Assembly: GCA_030628805.1 (NCBI GenBank)
Contig: DAOVQG010000001.1
Location: 1-57,763, forward strand
DNA from: JAGMDK01 sp023128695
GTDB taxonomy: Bacteria; Planctomycetota; Phycisphaerae; UBA1845; Fen-1342
DNA length: 57,763 nt
Reading direction: 5' to 3'
Under the pieces are notes generated by a model, which saw only the letters and a program-made list of their open reading frames with translations, was not told where the DNA came from and searched no databases. Both the position numbers and the translations under genes were made by a program. Below, piece by piece: positions 45,746-53,484 of the stretch (position 1 is the first letter of the stretch; each line of letters starts with the position of its first letter).

Positions 45746-46400
45746 TGTTCATCTCATCGAGAAATTGTCGTAAGAGCGACTTCGCCTTGACTAACCGGCG
45801 ATGGATACTCACATGGTTCGTGCCGATAACTTGAGCGATCTCTCGGAGCGTCCAGTCCGTGCACCACCGGAAGATGAAAGGCTCTCGCAATTCGGCCGGC
45901 AACCTGCCGATCGCCTCTTGGACCTGTTCGCTTTCTTCCCTCACTTGAATATTGTCGTCCGGGGTTGTGTCTGTTACATCCCCCGCCAAAGTTCTCTCCT
46001 CCACCGGGCGGCGACCATGCTCGCGCATCCAGCGGCTGCACTCCTTTCGCGCGTCGCGGATGACCGCCGCCGTCAGGCAGCGTCGCAGGTTCGACGGCGT
46101 CTGCACCCTGTTCGGGTTCACGACGTCAAACCCCTCGCCCACTTCCCAATTCACGTTGTCGAGCTGGTCGAACGCATGCCGAAAATGTTCCACCCACCAA
46201 TTCTCGACGGCGTCATGGCGAACATCAGCCGGCACTTTCGCTCTCCACGTCGCTAAGTCGTGCCATGACAAGCCTTTAACCGGCCCCAAGAGCAATTTGA
46301 AGATGGTGTCACGGTGCCGGCTCCGGGAAGAGGGGCGGCTCTTGCCCTGCTCCAGAAGGTAATGAACCTGCTCGTCGAGACTGTCGAGTTTACTGCTCAT
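45708..46400 (-). CDS. ECF-like RNA polymerase sigma factor
   Basis: A 230-residue sigma-70-family protein. Region 4 is clear: IGRLPAELREPFIFRWCTDW, TLREIAQVIGTNHVSIHRRL and VKAKSLLRQFL (helix-turn-helix, residues about 160-212). Region 2 is divergent (WWVEHFRHAFDQLDNVNWEV, ... LRRCLTAAVIRDARKECSRW), and the protein is longer at the N-terminus than a minimal ECF factor. Its stop lies inside the anti-sigma gene. Probably autoregulated, though I found no defined promoter. Confidence 0.82.
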   Translation of the reverse strand: MSSKLDSLDEQVHYLLEQGKSRPSSRSRHRDTIFKLLLGPVKGLSWHDLATWRAKVPADVRHDAVENWWVEHFRHAFDQLDNVNWEVGEGFDVVNPNRVQTPSNLRRCLTAAVIRDARKECSRWMREHGRRPVEERTLAGDVTDTTPDDNIQVREESEQVQEAIGRLPAELREPFIFRWCTDWTLREIAQVIGTNHVSIHRRLVKAKSLLRQFLDEMNNGIREGQRRNHK

Positions 46401-46413
46401 CTAATCCGGATTA

Positions 46414-46573
46414 TTCACCGCAGAGCACGCGGAGAGCGCAGAGTAATGTCAGAAAAGAAGTTACAGCATAATCAAAGCAGATTCCGTTTCGACATGGTGT
46501 AAATCGCATATACAACATAACCATAACCTTTTGTCTTTTCTCTCTCTGCGATCTTTGCGTTCTCTGCGGTGAA
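46414..46573. mobile_element. MITE-like element with TTCACCGCAGAG terminal repeats
   Basis: A 160-bp segment. The left end TTCACCGCAGAGCACGCGGA+GAGCGCAGAG (46414-46443) and right end CTCTCTGCGATCTTTGCGTT+CTCTGCGGTGAA (46542-46573) are imperfect inverted repeats of about 31 bp with an AT-rich, non-coding interior. The right end touches the tatC stop codon. Similar TTCACCGCAGAG repeats are, from memory, widespread in environmental genomes. Confidence 0.85.
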
Positions 46574-47578
46574 TCACCCGAGCTTCTTTCGGCGGCCCGC
46601 GAGCAGGAGCCCGATTTCAAACAGCACAATCATCGGGCCCGATAGCAACAAGTGGCTTATTAGATCCGGCGGAGCCAGAATCCCCGCGGTAACGACGATC
46701 ACGAAGATCACCACCTTGCGGTACTTACGGAACGTCGCCACCGGCACGATCCCCGCCCGGGCCAGAAAGATCACCACCAGCGGCGTCTGAAACGCCACCC
46801 CGAACGCGATCATCATTACCAGCATGAAGCTGAGATACTCCCCGATCTTGAAGTGCGTCGTCACGAGGGCTCGCCGATCATCGCGTAATATCTGCACCGA
46901 GTAGGTGTGCTCCTCGGCCCCCTGCACTTTCAGCTTGCGGTCCGAAAGGTTGACCCAAACCGCTCCCGGCGGCGGCGACTCCGGGTCGACATCCAGCAAC
47001 GGCACTACCACGGGTTCACTCTCCAGGGGTCGGCTCTCGGCCGGCTCAACTTTTTTCTGCCCCAGCAGCGCCCGCTCGATCACGTTCGGGTTGGCTTCCG
47101 GCAGCGGCAGCCAGCTACTGAACCAGACCAGGAAGTTCAGGCTCGCCACCAGCACGAACAAGTACATGAAAGCCACCCCGGTGACGAAGAGCCCGACACT
47201 CGGCAGCAGTAGGCGAGAGACCCAGGCCTTTTCACGCCGATAGAGCCCCACCGCCACGAAGTTCCAAAGCTGATAGATGATGTATGGGGCGGAGATGATC
47301 AGCCCGAATATGAGCACCACCTTGATGTAGACCAGGATGTTCTCGACCGGATGGGTGGCGAGGAAACTGTCCGGCTGACCGTGCTCCCGCAGGACCATGA
47401 TGACCGGGCGGGCCAGCATCTTCAACAGGAACTTGGCCGGCCAGATGCACAGCACGCACGCCAGGACCAGCGCGATCAGACTCCGGGCGATACACCTTCG
47501 GAGCTCGTCCAGATGCTCGCCGATCGACATCCGCGTTGTGTTCGGATCGGACTCGGCGTTCTTCTCGGATGGAGACAT
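46574..47578 (-). CDS. tatC: Twin-arginine translocase subunit TatC with enlarged loop
   Basis: Core receptor of the Tat system, exporting folded proteins across the inner membrane. Family motifs are EHLDELRRCIARSL, the P2-type segment ISAPYIIYQLWNFVAVGL, and C-terminal helices (IGEYLSFMLVMMIAFGVAFQ, TPLVVIFLARAGIV, VTAGILAPPDLISHLLL). At 334 residues it is longer than the usual ~250 because of an insertion of about 90 residues (155-245, rich in Glu/Pro/Val) between the third and fourth helices, on the periplasmic side. tatA/B are not nearby. Confidence 0.94.
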   Translation of the reverse strand: MSPSEKNAESDPNTTRMSIGEHLDELRRCIARSLIALVLACVLCIWPAKFLLKMLARPVIMVLREHGQPDSFLATHPVENILVYIKVVLIFGLIISAPYIIYQLWNFVAVGLYRREKAWVSRLLLPSVGLFVTGVAFMYLFVLVASLNFLVWFSSWLPLPEANPNVIERALLGQKKVEPAESRPLESEPVVVPLLDVDPESPPPGAVWVNLSDRKLKVQGAEEHTYSVQILRDDRRALVTTHFKIGEYLSFMLVMMIAFGVAFQTPLVVIFLARAGIVPVATFRKYRKVVIFVIVVTAGILAPPDLISHLLLSGPMIVLFEIGLLLAGRRKKLG

Positions 47579-47633
47579 GCCGCGATGATACCGGCTGACC
47601 GCCGATCATTCATCAGCGCGGACCCAACCCCCG

Positions 47634-47700
47634 TGAAGAGCCGCGGGCTTCAGCCCGCGCGGTGCCCCGCGGGAGAGGACCATTAGCATCGCGAACGGCC
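47634..47700. repeat. Palindromes upstream of tatC
   Basis: GCCGCGGGCTTCAGCCCGCG+CGG, then GTGCCCCGCGGG and GAACGGCCGCGGGGACTGAA. Same type as 5757-5783. Confidence 0.6.
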
Positions 47701-48004
47701 GCGGGGACTGAAGTGTCATAGGGTCCGCTGTGCTGACCGCCGGGTTCATCGTGCCACTCCAGAATGGTCCGCGAACGGCCTGGCAGGCGAACTTCGAGGC
47801 CTACGTCTATGAGCACTACGGCGAGTTGGGGCTGCCGTCGGACGTGCCGACGCGGCTCAAGGTCGCCCGGATTGACTGGGACAAGGCCTACGGCGAGCAC
47901 ACCGCCGCCCGGCAGGCCGCCGCGGCAGCCCGGCGGGCCAAGAGGACCGGCGGGGCGACTATGACCGGCTGATCCGCGAGGTCGTCCGGCGGGTCCAGGC
48001 CCTC

Positions 48005-48033
48005 TTGTGGCACAGGCATCTTGCCTGTGATGA
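48005..48033. repeat. Palindrome inserted in the decayed gene
   Basis: TGGCACAGGCATCTTGCCTG+TGATGA, a family B variant, separates two recognisable pieces of the broken gene. Confidence 0.75.
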
Positions 48034-48093
48034 GTCACCGATGCCCAGTGGGCGGCGCTGGCCATCACCGTCCGCGACGCCGAGCCCCCTCGA

Positions 48094-48192
48094 TTGGGGA
48101 TTGCAGATTGCGGATTGATGCGGGGTGCGAGCCCAGTCAATGTCGCGGTGTCGGCGACAAAATCCGCAATCCGCAATCGTCAATCCGCAATC
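48094..48192. repeat. Family G element: inverted heptamer arrays
   Basis: GGATTGCAGATTGCGGATTG at the left and AATCCGCAATCCGCAATCGT + CAATCCGCAATCG at the right are inverted arrays of GATTGCG-like heptamers around a core of about 50 bp. The same design recurs at 56853-56966. Confidence 0.8.
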
Positions 48193-48612
48193 GACACGCC
48201 CCCGCCGCGGCCGAGTTCACCGGCCCGGACGGTGGGCAGACCGCGCATTACATGTTACGATGGCTCAGCACCCGCGGCGAAGCGGGCCCCTGGAGCGAAA
48301 CGGCCAGCGCGACGATCGGGGCGTAGAAGCTGTCAGCTTTCAGCGATCAGCAGGATGGTATTCCGATGGCTGCGGCGGTATGATAAGAGGGTAGGGTCCG
48401 CTCCGCGCCGGGTGCCATGCTCACGCTTGTCGTGGGCATGTTCCATCGGACTCGCAAAAGCATGGCCACGCAAGCGTGGACCATGCCACCCGCCGATGCT
48501 TTGGGGCTCGGCTGTGGGGTCAGAGATGGGCAAGTCACGGAACCCGGTCGCATGGGTCTCCACACAGGATGGCGAACCGGCGGCCTCGGCTAAGAAGACA
48601 GGAGTGAGCGTC

Positions 48613-51600
48613 ATGAGGCTGAATCTTGGGATGAAGGTGTGTGTGTGGGCGATCGTAGGTTTGCTGACCGCGGGGGCCTCGCAGGCCCAGGCCTTCTGGC
48701 CCCCGCTTCAAAACGTCGAGGCGGGCGTAGAGTTCGACGGATACGACAGGACTGTTTGGTACAGGGTCTATGATCCGACAACGGGAAGTTGGCACGAAGG
48801 TTCAACTGGAGATCGTTATCAAGCTCTCATCCCAGAGATTTTGTATTGGACAATCACGGACTTGACAACCGAAGACGGGGTGGTCGCTTGGCAGGCCCGA
48901 CTGTTTTGGGATGGTTTGGGTCCTTATGTCGACGCGCGAGAGGTTGGCTATGCTGTGTACGATCCGGCACAAGGCCTCTGGCAAACAGAGTGGACTCACT
49001 ACGACTGTGACCCAAACAACGAGTGGCGTGTTAACGACCTGACGAATGTCGGAGGGACGGTTGCCTGGCACGCCATGTTGTACAGCGACTATGGGGTCCC
49101 TTATTGGGGCGATCGGAAGGTTCAGTGTACGGTGTACGACCCGGCGGTGGGAAGTTGGCGAGACTACGAGGCTTATTATCCAGGCAATTTCAACGATCAC
49201 TGGTCCATCTTCAATTTCGTGAGCGAAGGCGGCATAGTGGCGTGGGAAGCCAGCCATTGGGAGGATTACGGTGTTCCAGCTTGGACACAATTCAAGGCAT
49301 CCTGCACGGTATATGACTGCCGTCAAGGTCAGTGGGTATCCCATAGTTCGGACTATGAGACGGCGATCAGTTCTCTATGGATCGAAGATTTCACAGTGCA
49401 TTACGTTGTGGAGTCTACCGAGTATGTTAGAGGATATGATCATACAACCGGCTGGATAGACGGCACGACAAGTCCTATGGCTTGCTTCCACGCCGCGCCG
49501 AGGTCGGGTAGCCCGACCTTGCTCACGTGGTTTACCGACCTGTCCATCGGCTGCACGGCCTGGTCCTGGGATTTCGGCGACGGCGGCGGTTCGGGAGAGA
49601 GAAGTCCGTACCACTTTTTCAGAGATCCGGGCCTCTATCAGGTGACCCAGAACGTGTCTGGACCGGGCGGAAGCGACGCGATAAGCGAGTTCATCACCGT
49701 GTGCGACGGTGGTTCATCCTGTACGTATTGGATAGAACCCGCCGGAGGCGACTTTGAGCAACCTGACAACTGGAGCTACGGCGTACCTGGGTCGACCGAC
49801 ACCGCCGTGTTCGACCTGCATACCACTGGCTACACCGTGCTGTTCAACAGCGACGTCGATAGCTCCGCGCTGCTGCTGGGCGATGACACCGTGACCTTCG
49901 ATCTAAATGGGTGGATTTACTCGCTACCCTTCTGGCCGGCCGTGGATGTGGCCTTCAACAACGGGGACCTCGGCACTCTCAACCTTACGGACGGAGGCGG
50001 AGTCTTCGCGCACGAAGTCTTCATCGGCACTTTCGACAATGCCGTTGGCGAGATGAACGTGGGCGGTCCCGGCACTCTGCTTGACGCTAATGGTATGGTG
50101 GTCGGTCAGGTGTTCGGTGCACAGGGAACGCTCACGATCACCGACGGCGCGTCTGTGCGCGTCGGCCGTGACCCGGATTCCGCCTTCCATATTGCGTGGG
50201 GAGGTCATGGCGGGGGAGGTGGATCGGCCCCGGCTGAGGGCACCGTTGTCGTGTCCGGGCCCGGATCATCATTGACAGTGGACTATCACTGTGACATCGG
50301 CCTCGATGGCATCGGAACACTCCGCATCGAGAACGGCGGCCTCATGACAGGGTTCAACCGCTGCAGGATTGGGTCCCATTCCGGATCGATCGGCTCTGCG
50401 ACTGTCACCGGAACCGGCTCGAGAATAACCATCGATGCGGACAACCCCATTCTGGTCGGCAGGTACGGCCAAGGCGCACTACTCATCGAGGCGGGCGGGG
50501 AAATGTCACATCTAGCGACGAATTACGCGCTGACCCTCGGGACTTATAGTGGATCTGTCGGCGAATTGACCGTTACCGGGTCCGGCTCTACCTACGACGC
50601 CGCGACCCAGGTCCGGGTGGGGCGTGGGGGATCCGGGACTCTCCTCATCGCCGACGGGGGACACGTCGTGACGGGCAAGGAGGGTTGGCCGACGAACTCC
50701 AGCGGGATCGTCGGCGTCGTGGCCGGAGGCACCGGAGTCGTGACGGTCACAGGGACGGGGTCGCTCTGGGAGCAGGACGGGGACCTGTCGATCGGCTTCT
50801 ACGGTCAGGGGACACTCGACATCGAAGCCGGCGGAGCGATAAGCAGTGCCGACGGGTTCATCGCCCGCTTCGTCGGCGCTGCCGGCACGGCCGTGATCAC
50901 CGGGACGGACTCGGCCTGGACCGTGACCGACTCGTTCTACATCGGCGGCGACGAGACCACCAACGGCGGAACGGCTGACGGAAGCGTGGCGGCCGGCGGC
51001 TCGCTGGTGATCGGCGACACGCTGCGCCTGTGGGACCTCGGGACGCTCACGCTTGACGGCGGCACGGTCACCATCGGCTCCGGACCGGCCGAAACCACAC
51101 CGGACCGCACGCGGGTGTATTCCGACGGCACCCTGGCCGGTAGCGGGACGCTGACCGGCAACGTGGTCAGTGATGGGACGGCTGCGCCCGGCGGCTCGAC
51201 CGGTATCCTGACCCTTGTAGGCGGTTTCACACAGAGCGCCTTGGGGGTCCTGTCCATCGAGATCGGCGGTACAACGCCAGGTAGCGAATACGACATCCTC
51301 GACGTTACGGGCACGGCAAGTCTTGACGGCCAACTGGACGTGGAACTCATCAACGGCTTCGTGCCCGAGGTCGGCCAGCAGTTCACGATCCTGACCGCCG
51401 GTTCGGTGACCGGCGAGTTTCTGACCGTGACGGGGCAAGGCTGCTTCTCGGTCACCTACAACACCAACGACGTGACGCTCACCGCCCTCCCGCCCCTCCC
51501 TGGTGACCTGGACGGCGACTGCGACGTGGACCTGGACGACTTCGCCATCTTCGCCGGTTGTATGGCCGGCCCAGACAATCCGTACCCGGCGGGCTGTGAC

Positions 51601-51684
51601 GACGCTGATCTGGACATCGACGACGATGTGGACCTGAGCGACTTCGCGGCGTTCCAGAGTGCGTTTGCCGGCAGCGGCGGTTGA
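48613..51684 (+). CDS. Secreted PKD and passenger-repeat protein with EF-hand tail
   Basis: A 1023-residue exported protein. The ATG at 48613 follows ACAGGAG and gives a signal peptide (VWAIVGLLTAGASQAQA); the open frame extends upstream through the pseudogene but without meaning. Residues about 30-270 hold four repeats around YDPTTGSWHEG / YDPAQGLWQTE / YDPAVGSWRDY / YDCRQGQWVSH. About 289-350 is a PKD domain (TAWSWDFGDGGGSGERSPYH, then FFRDPGLYQVTQNVSGPGG). About 370-930 are autotransporter passenger-like turns (GTLTITDGASVRVG, GTLRIENGGLMTG, GTLLIADGGHVVTG). The tail has GDLDGDCDVDLDDFAIFAGC and DLDIDDDVDLSDFAAF. Probably a surface adhesin or matrix protein. Confidence 0.82.
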   Translation: MRLNLGMKVCVWAIVGLLTAGASQAQAFWPPLQNVEAGVEFDGYDRTVWYRVYDPTTGSWHEGSTGDRYQALIPEILYWTITDLTTEDGVVAWQARLFWDGLGPYVDAREVGYAVYDPAQGLWQTEWTHYDCDPNNEWRVNDLTNVGGTVAWHAMLYSDYGVPYWGDRKVQCTVYDPAVGSWRDYEAYYPGNFNDHWSIFNFVSEGGIVAWEASHWEDYGVPAWTQFKASCTVYDCRQGQWVSHSSDYETAISSLWIEDFTVHYVVESTEYVRGYDHTTGWIDGTTSPMACFHAAPRSGSPTLLTWFTDLSIGCTAWSWDFGDGGGSGERSPYHFFRDPGLYQVTQNVSGPGGSDAISEFITVCDGGSSCTYWIEPAGGDFEQPDNWSYGVPGSTDTAVFDLHTTGYTVLFNSDVDSSALLLGDDTVTFDLNGWIYSLPFWPAVDVAFNNGDLGTLNLTDGGGVFAHEVFIGTFDNAVGEMNVGGPGTLLDANGMVVGQVFGAQGTLTITDGASVRVGRDPDSAFHIAWGGHGGGGGSAPAEGTVVVSGPGSSLTVDYHCDIGLDGIGTLRIENGGLMTGFNRCRIGSHSGSIGSATVTGTGSRITIDADNPILVGRYGQGALLIEAGGEMSHLATNYALTLGTYSGSVGELTVTGSGSTYDAATQVRVGRGGSGTLLIADGGHVVTGKEGWPTNSSGIVGVVAGGTGVVTVTGTGSLWEQDGDLSIGFYGQGTLDIEAGGAISSADGFIARFVGAAGTAVITGTDSAWTVTDSFYIGGDETTNGGTADGSVAAGGSLVIGDTLRLWDLGTLTLDGGTVTIGSGPAETTPDRTRVYSDGTLAGSGTLTGNVVSDGTAAPGGSTGILTLVGGFTQSALGVLSIEIGGTTPGSEYDILDVTGTASLDGQLDVELINGFVPEVGQQFTILTAGSVTGEFLTVTGQGCFSVTYNTNDVTLTALPPLPGDLDGDCDVDLDDFAIFAGCMAGPDNPYPAGCDDADLDIDDDVDLSDFAAFQSAFAGSGG

Positions 51685-51717
51685 GTGCTGTGGGCTGAGG
51701 CTCGCCGCCTACTCTCA

Positions 51718-51736
51718 GTGCCTGCACCGCAGGCAC
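51718..51736 (+). terminator. Hairpin after the PKD protein gene
   Basis: Perfect GTGCCTGC/GCAGGCAC stem with a 3-base loop, 33 bp after the stop. There is no T-run, so its terminator role is uncertain. The rest of 51685-51917 shows no gene. Confidence 0.4.
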
Positions 51737-51917
51737 CGACTGCGTTCCGACGGGTAGCCCAGCTTTGAACCTGGAGTCTCGATTCTGGGACAGCGGAACG
51801 CCCCCCGAAATCGCCCCTTGCCTCCTCCCCGGCCCGGCCGTATGATCCCGGCCGGTTCGATTTGACCCGGACCCGGGGACGCGGCGGCGCCCCCTGTCAA
51901 GCAAATGAGTCCCTGCG

Positions 51918-52160
51918 ATGGCCGACTACATCCCCGGCGGCGATGCCGCGTTCAACGGCTGGCTGGACAACTTCGTCACCTACGCCACTGCCAATCTGGC
52001 CAACCTGGGCCTCGTGGCGGGTGACATGACACCGATCACGACCGCGCAAACCGCGTGGGCCACATCACTCAGCGCCCATGTCACCGCGCAGCAGGCTGCC
52101 AAGAGCGCGACCCAGCCGGGCAGGGTCCGCTTCGCGGACCATTCTGGGACAGCACGATGA
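51918..52160 (+). pseudogene. Truncated copy of the local gene family, ended by a palindrome
   Basis: The 80-codon frame starts MADYIPGGDAAFNGWLDNFV and continues TYATANLANLGLVAGDMTPI, HVTAQQAAKSATQPG, then reads into a family F palindrome (GGTCCGCTTCGCGGACC at 52124-52140), giving a nonsense tail. Nearly identical DNA occurs at 52925-53091. Full-length relatives, as I recall them from other planctomycetes, continue for another ~100 residues as in the 47730 pseudogene. Confidence 0.65.
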
Positions 52161-52234
52161 ACTGGTCGGTCCGCACATCGGAGCCTTGTAGTTCGGCAGC
52201 AGCAATCATGCACATACGACGATCGTGACATGAA

Positions 52235-52717
52235 ATGAAACCAAGCATCTATATCGAAACGTCGATACCGAGTTTCTACCACGAAGTCCGAACTGAACCG
52301 GACATGGTTGCGAGACGTGAGTGGACACGCGAATGGTGGGACGATCACCTTATTGACTATGACGTGTTCGCCAGTGAGGCTGTAATTGAAGAACTCGAAG
52401 CCGGCTCATTCCCCATCAAGAACGATGCTCTCGCGTTAATTCAGAGCTTGCCGCTGCTCGAAACCGATGAAGCGATTGCTGACATCGTAGCGGCATACAT
52501 TTTCCACCACGTAATGCCGGAGGACCCCACCGGTGATGCCCTGCATCTGGCAATGGCCTCATTCCACAAATGCGATTTTCTGCTGACATGGAACTGTCGG
52601 CATTTGGCAAACGCAAACAAGTTTGGTCACATCCGACGGATCAATACGCTTCTCGGTCTGTTCGTTCCTACAATTGTTACGCCACTGGAACTTCTTGGGG
52701 AGATACAATCGCCATGA
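52235..52717 (+). CDS. PIN-domain toxin (VapC-like)
   Basis: A 160-residue predicted Mg2+-dependent ribonuclease of the PIN family. The first conserved Asp position is replaced by Glu in SIYIETSIPSFY, as in one VapC-like subgroup. Other acidic residues: E in SEAVIEELEAG, D in DPTGDALHLAMASFHKCDFL, and N in LTWNCRHLANANK. Its TGA overlaps the ATG of the following small gene (ATGA at 52714), typical of a toxin-antitoxin pair with toxin first. Less GC-rich than its surroundings; flanked by direct copies of the decayed family. Confidence 0.82.
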   Translation: MKPSIYIETSIPSFYHEVRTEPDMVARREWTREWWDDHLIDYDVFASEAVIEELEAGSFPIKNDALALIQSLPLLETDEAIADIVAAYIFHHVMPEDPTGDALHLAMASFHKCDFLLTWNCRHLANANKFGHIRRINTLLGLFVPTIVTPLELLGEIQSP

Positions 52718-52905
52718 AAGATGATCCAACAATCGCTGCTATACGCGAAGTACGGCACAGAATATCGGCCTCGGTGGACCACGATCCACGGAAACTGGTG
52801 GAGCATTATCGGCGACTTCAAGAAAGACATCGGGATAGAGTGGTGTCCCGAAGAAACGCAGCGCCCGAACCCAAAGACGAAAATACTGCCTCACAAACCG
52901 GGTAA
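52714..52905 (+). CDS. Small partner (putative antitoxin) of the PIN toxin
   Basis: A 63-residue charged protein: MKDDPTIAAIREVRHRISAS, DHDPRKLVEHYRRLQERHRD, then a basic tail. I recall this short DPTIAAIR-x-VRHRIS family following PIN genes in planctomycetes and cyanobacteria, usually unannotated. The four-base overlap with the toxin gene and small size make it the likely antitoxin. It starts at the ATG at 52714, downstream of GGGGAGA. Confidence 0.75.
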   Translation: MKDDPTIAAIREVRHRISASVDHDPRKLVEHYRRLQERHRDRVVSRRNAAPEPKDENTASQTG

Positions 52906-52924
52906 TGCGTCCCGGGCACACCTT

Positions 52925-53107
52925 CCGCTCTACGTCCCCGGCGGCGACGCCGCGTTCAACGCCTGGCTGGACAACTTCGTCACCTACGCCACTGCCAACC
53001 TGGCCAACCTGGGCCTCGTCGCGGGTGACATGAAGCCGATCACGACCGCCCAGGCAGCGTGGGCCGGGGCGCTGGCCGCCCACGTCACCGCCCCGGGCGG
53101 CACTTGA
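52925..53107 (+). pseudogene. 5'-truncated copy of the local gene family
   Basis: YVPGGDAAFNAWLDNFVTYA, TANLANLGLVAGDMKPITTA, then HVTAPGGT and a stop. There is no start codon at the expected place; the aligned position reads CTCTACGTC. DNA identity to 51921-52088 is high over about 165 bp (roughly five differences in the first 105 bp), so the duplication is fairly recent. Confidence 0.65.
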
Positions 53108-53198
53108 AGCAACCTTGCAACCTCGCTGGTGGACTCGATACCCGGCCCATACATGCTAGAATGATTGAGGCTCGAAGCGCCGTCTTGGAGGCATTCTA

Positions 53199-53432
53199 AT
53201 GACGTTCGACCGGATCACGTTTGACGCGGCCAAGATGGGGGGGCAGGCTTGTATTCGGGGACTGCGGATTCCGGTAGCCACGGTGGTTCGCTGCGTGGCG
53301 AGCGGGATGTCGCCCGAGGAAATCCTCGAAGCCTATCCCGACCTCGAACTAGACGACATCACCGAAGCCTTGCAGTATGCCGCCAGTTTGACCGAGGATC
53401 GCATCATCCCATTGGCTCAGACCGGTTCGTGA
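53199..53432 (+). CDS. DUF433 antitoxin-like protein
   Basis: A 77-residue DUF433 protein: FDAAKMGGQACIRGLRIPVA, VVRCVASGMSPEEILEAYPD, LELDDITEALQYAA. DUF433 proteins are DNA-binding (helix-turn-helix) antitoxins usually paired with a DUF5615 PIN-like toxin. Here the downstream partner is only a stub (53434-53466), so the antitoxin seems orphaned. A start with TTGGAGG spaced before the ATG at 53199 supports the call. Confidence 0.85.
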   Translation: MTFDRITFDAAKMGGQACIRGLRIPVATVVRCVASGMSPEEILEAYPDLELDDITEALQYAASLTEDRIIPLAQTGS

Positions 53433-53433
53433 G

Positions 53434-53466
53434 GTACGATTCCTGCCCGACGAACGTCTTCCCCGA
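53434..53466 (+). pseudogene. Remnant of a DUF5615-like toxin start
   Basis: Two bases after the DUF433 stop a frame reads VRFLPDERLPR, matching the usual DUF5615 opening (MRFLADE-x-LP). It then runs into a palindrome (GCCGGGCGGAGCCCGAC) and the 3' end of the next convergent gene. Too short to be certain. Confidence 0.4.
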
Positions 53467-53484
53467 TGCCGGGCGGAGCCCGAC

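Larger units (their letters stand above)
47730..48326 (+). pseudogene. Decayed gene of a locally repeated family, broken by palindromes
   Basis: Fragments of one protein can be read across frames: WQANFEAYVYEHYGELGLPS and IDWDKAYGEHTAARQAAAAA; after a frameshift DYDRLIREVVRRVQAL; then VTDAQWAALAITVRDAEPP; then FTGPDGGQTAHYMLRWLSTR and GPWSETASATIGA with a stop at 48326. A family B-like palindrome (48005-48033) sits between QAL and VTDA, and a family G element (48094-48192) after AEPP. Related N-termini are at 51918 and 52925. Function unknown. Confidence 0.7.

Noticed and set aside
41778..46400. A type III-E CRISPR (gRAMP/Craspase) locus
   Set aside because: There is no repeat array, gRAMP effector or Csx30/31-like gene; only the TPR-CHAT and sigma parts are analogous.
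48094..48612. Upstream extension of the PKD protein gene to 48094
   Set aside because: The added part overlaps a pseudogene and a family G element; ATG 48613 has a good ribosome site and a signal peptide.
50512..51438. 308-codon frame antisense to the PKD protein
   Set aside because: Mirror of a repetitive Gly/Thr-rich coding region; no start context.
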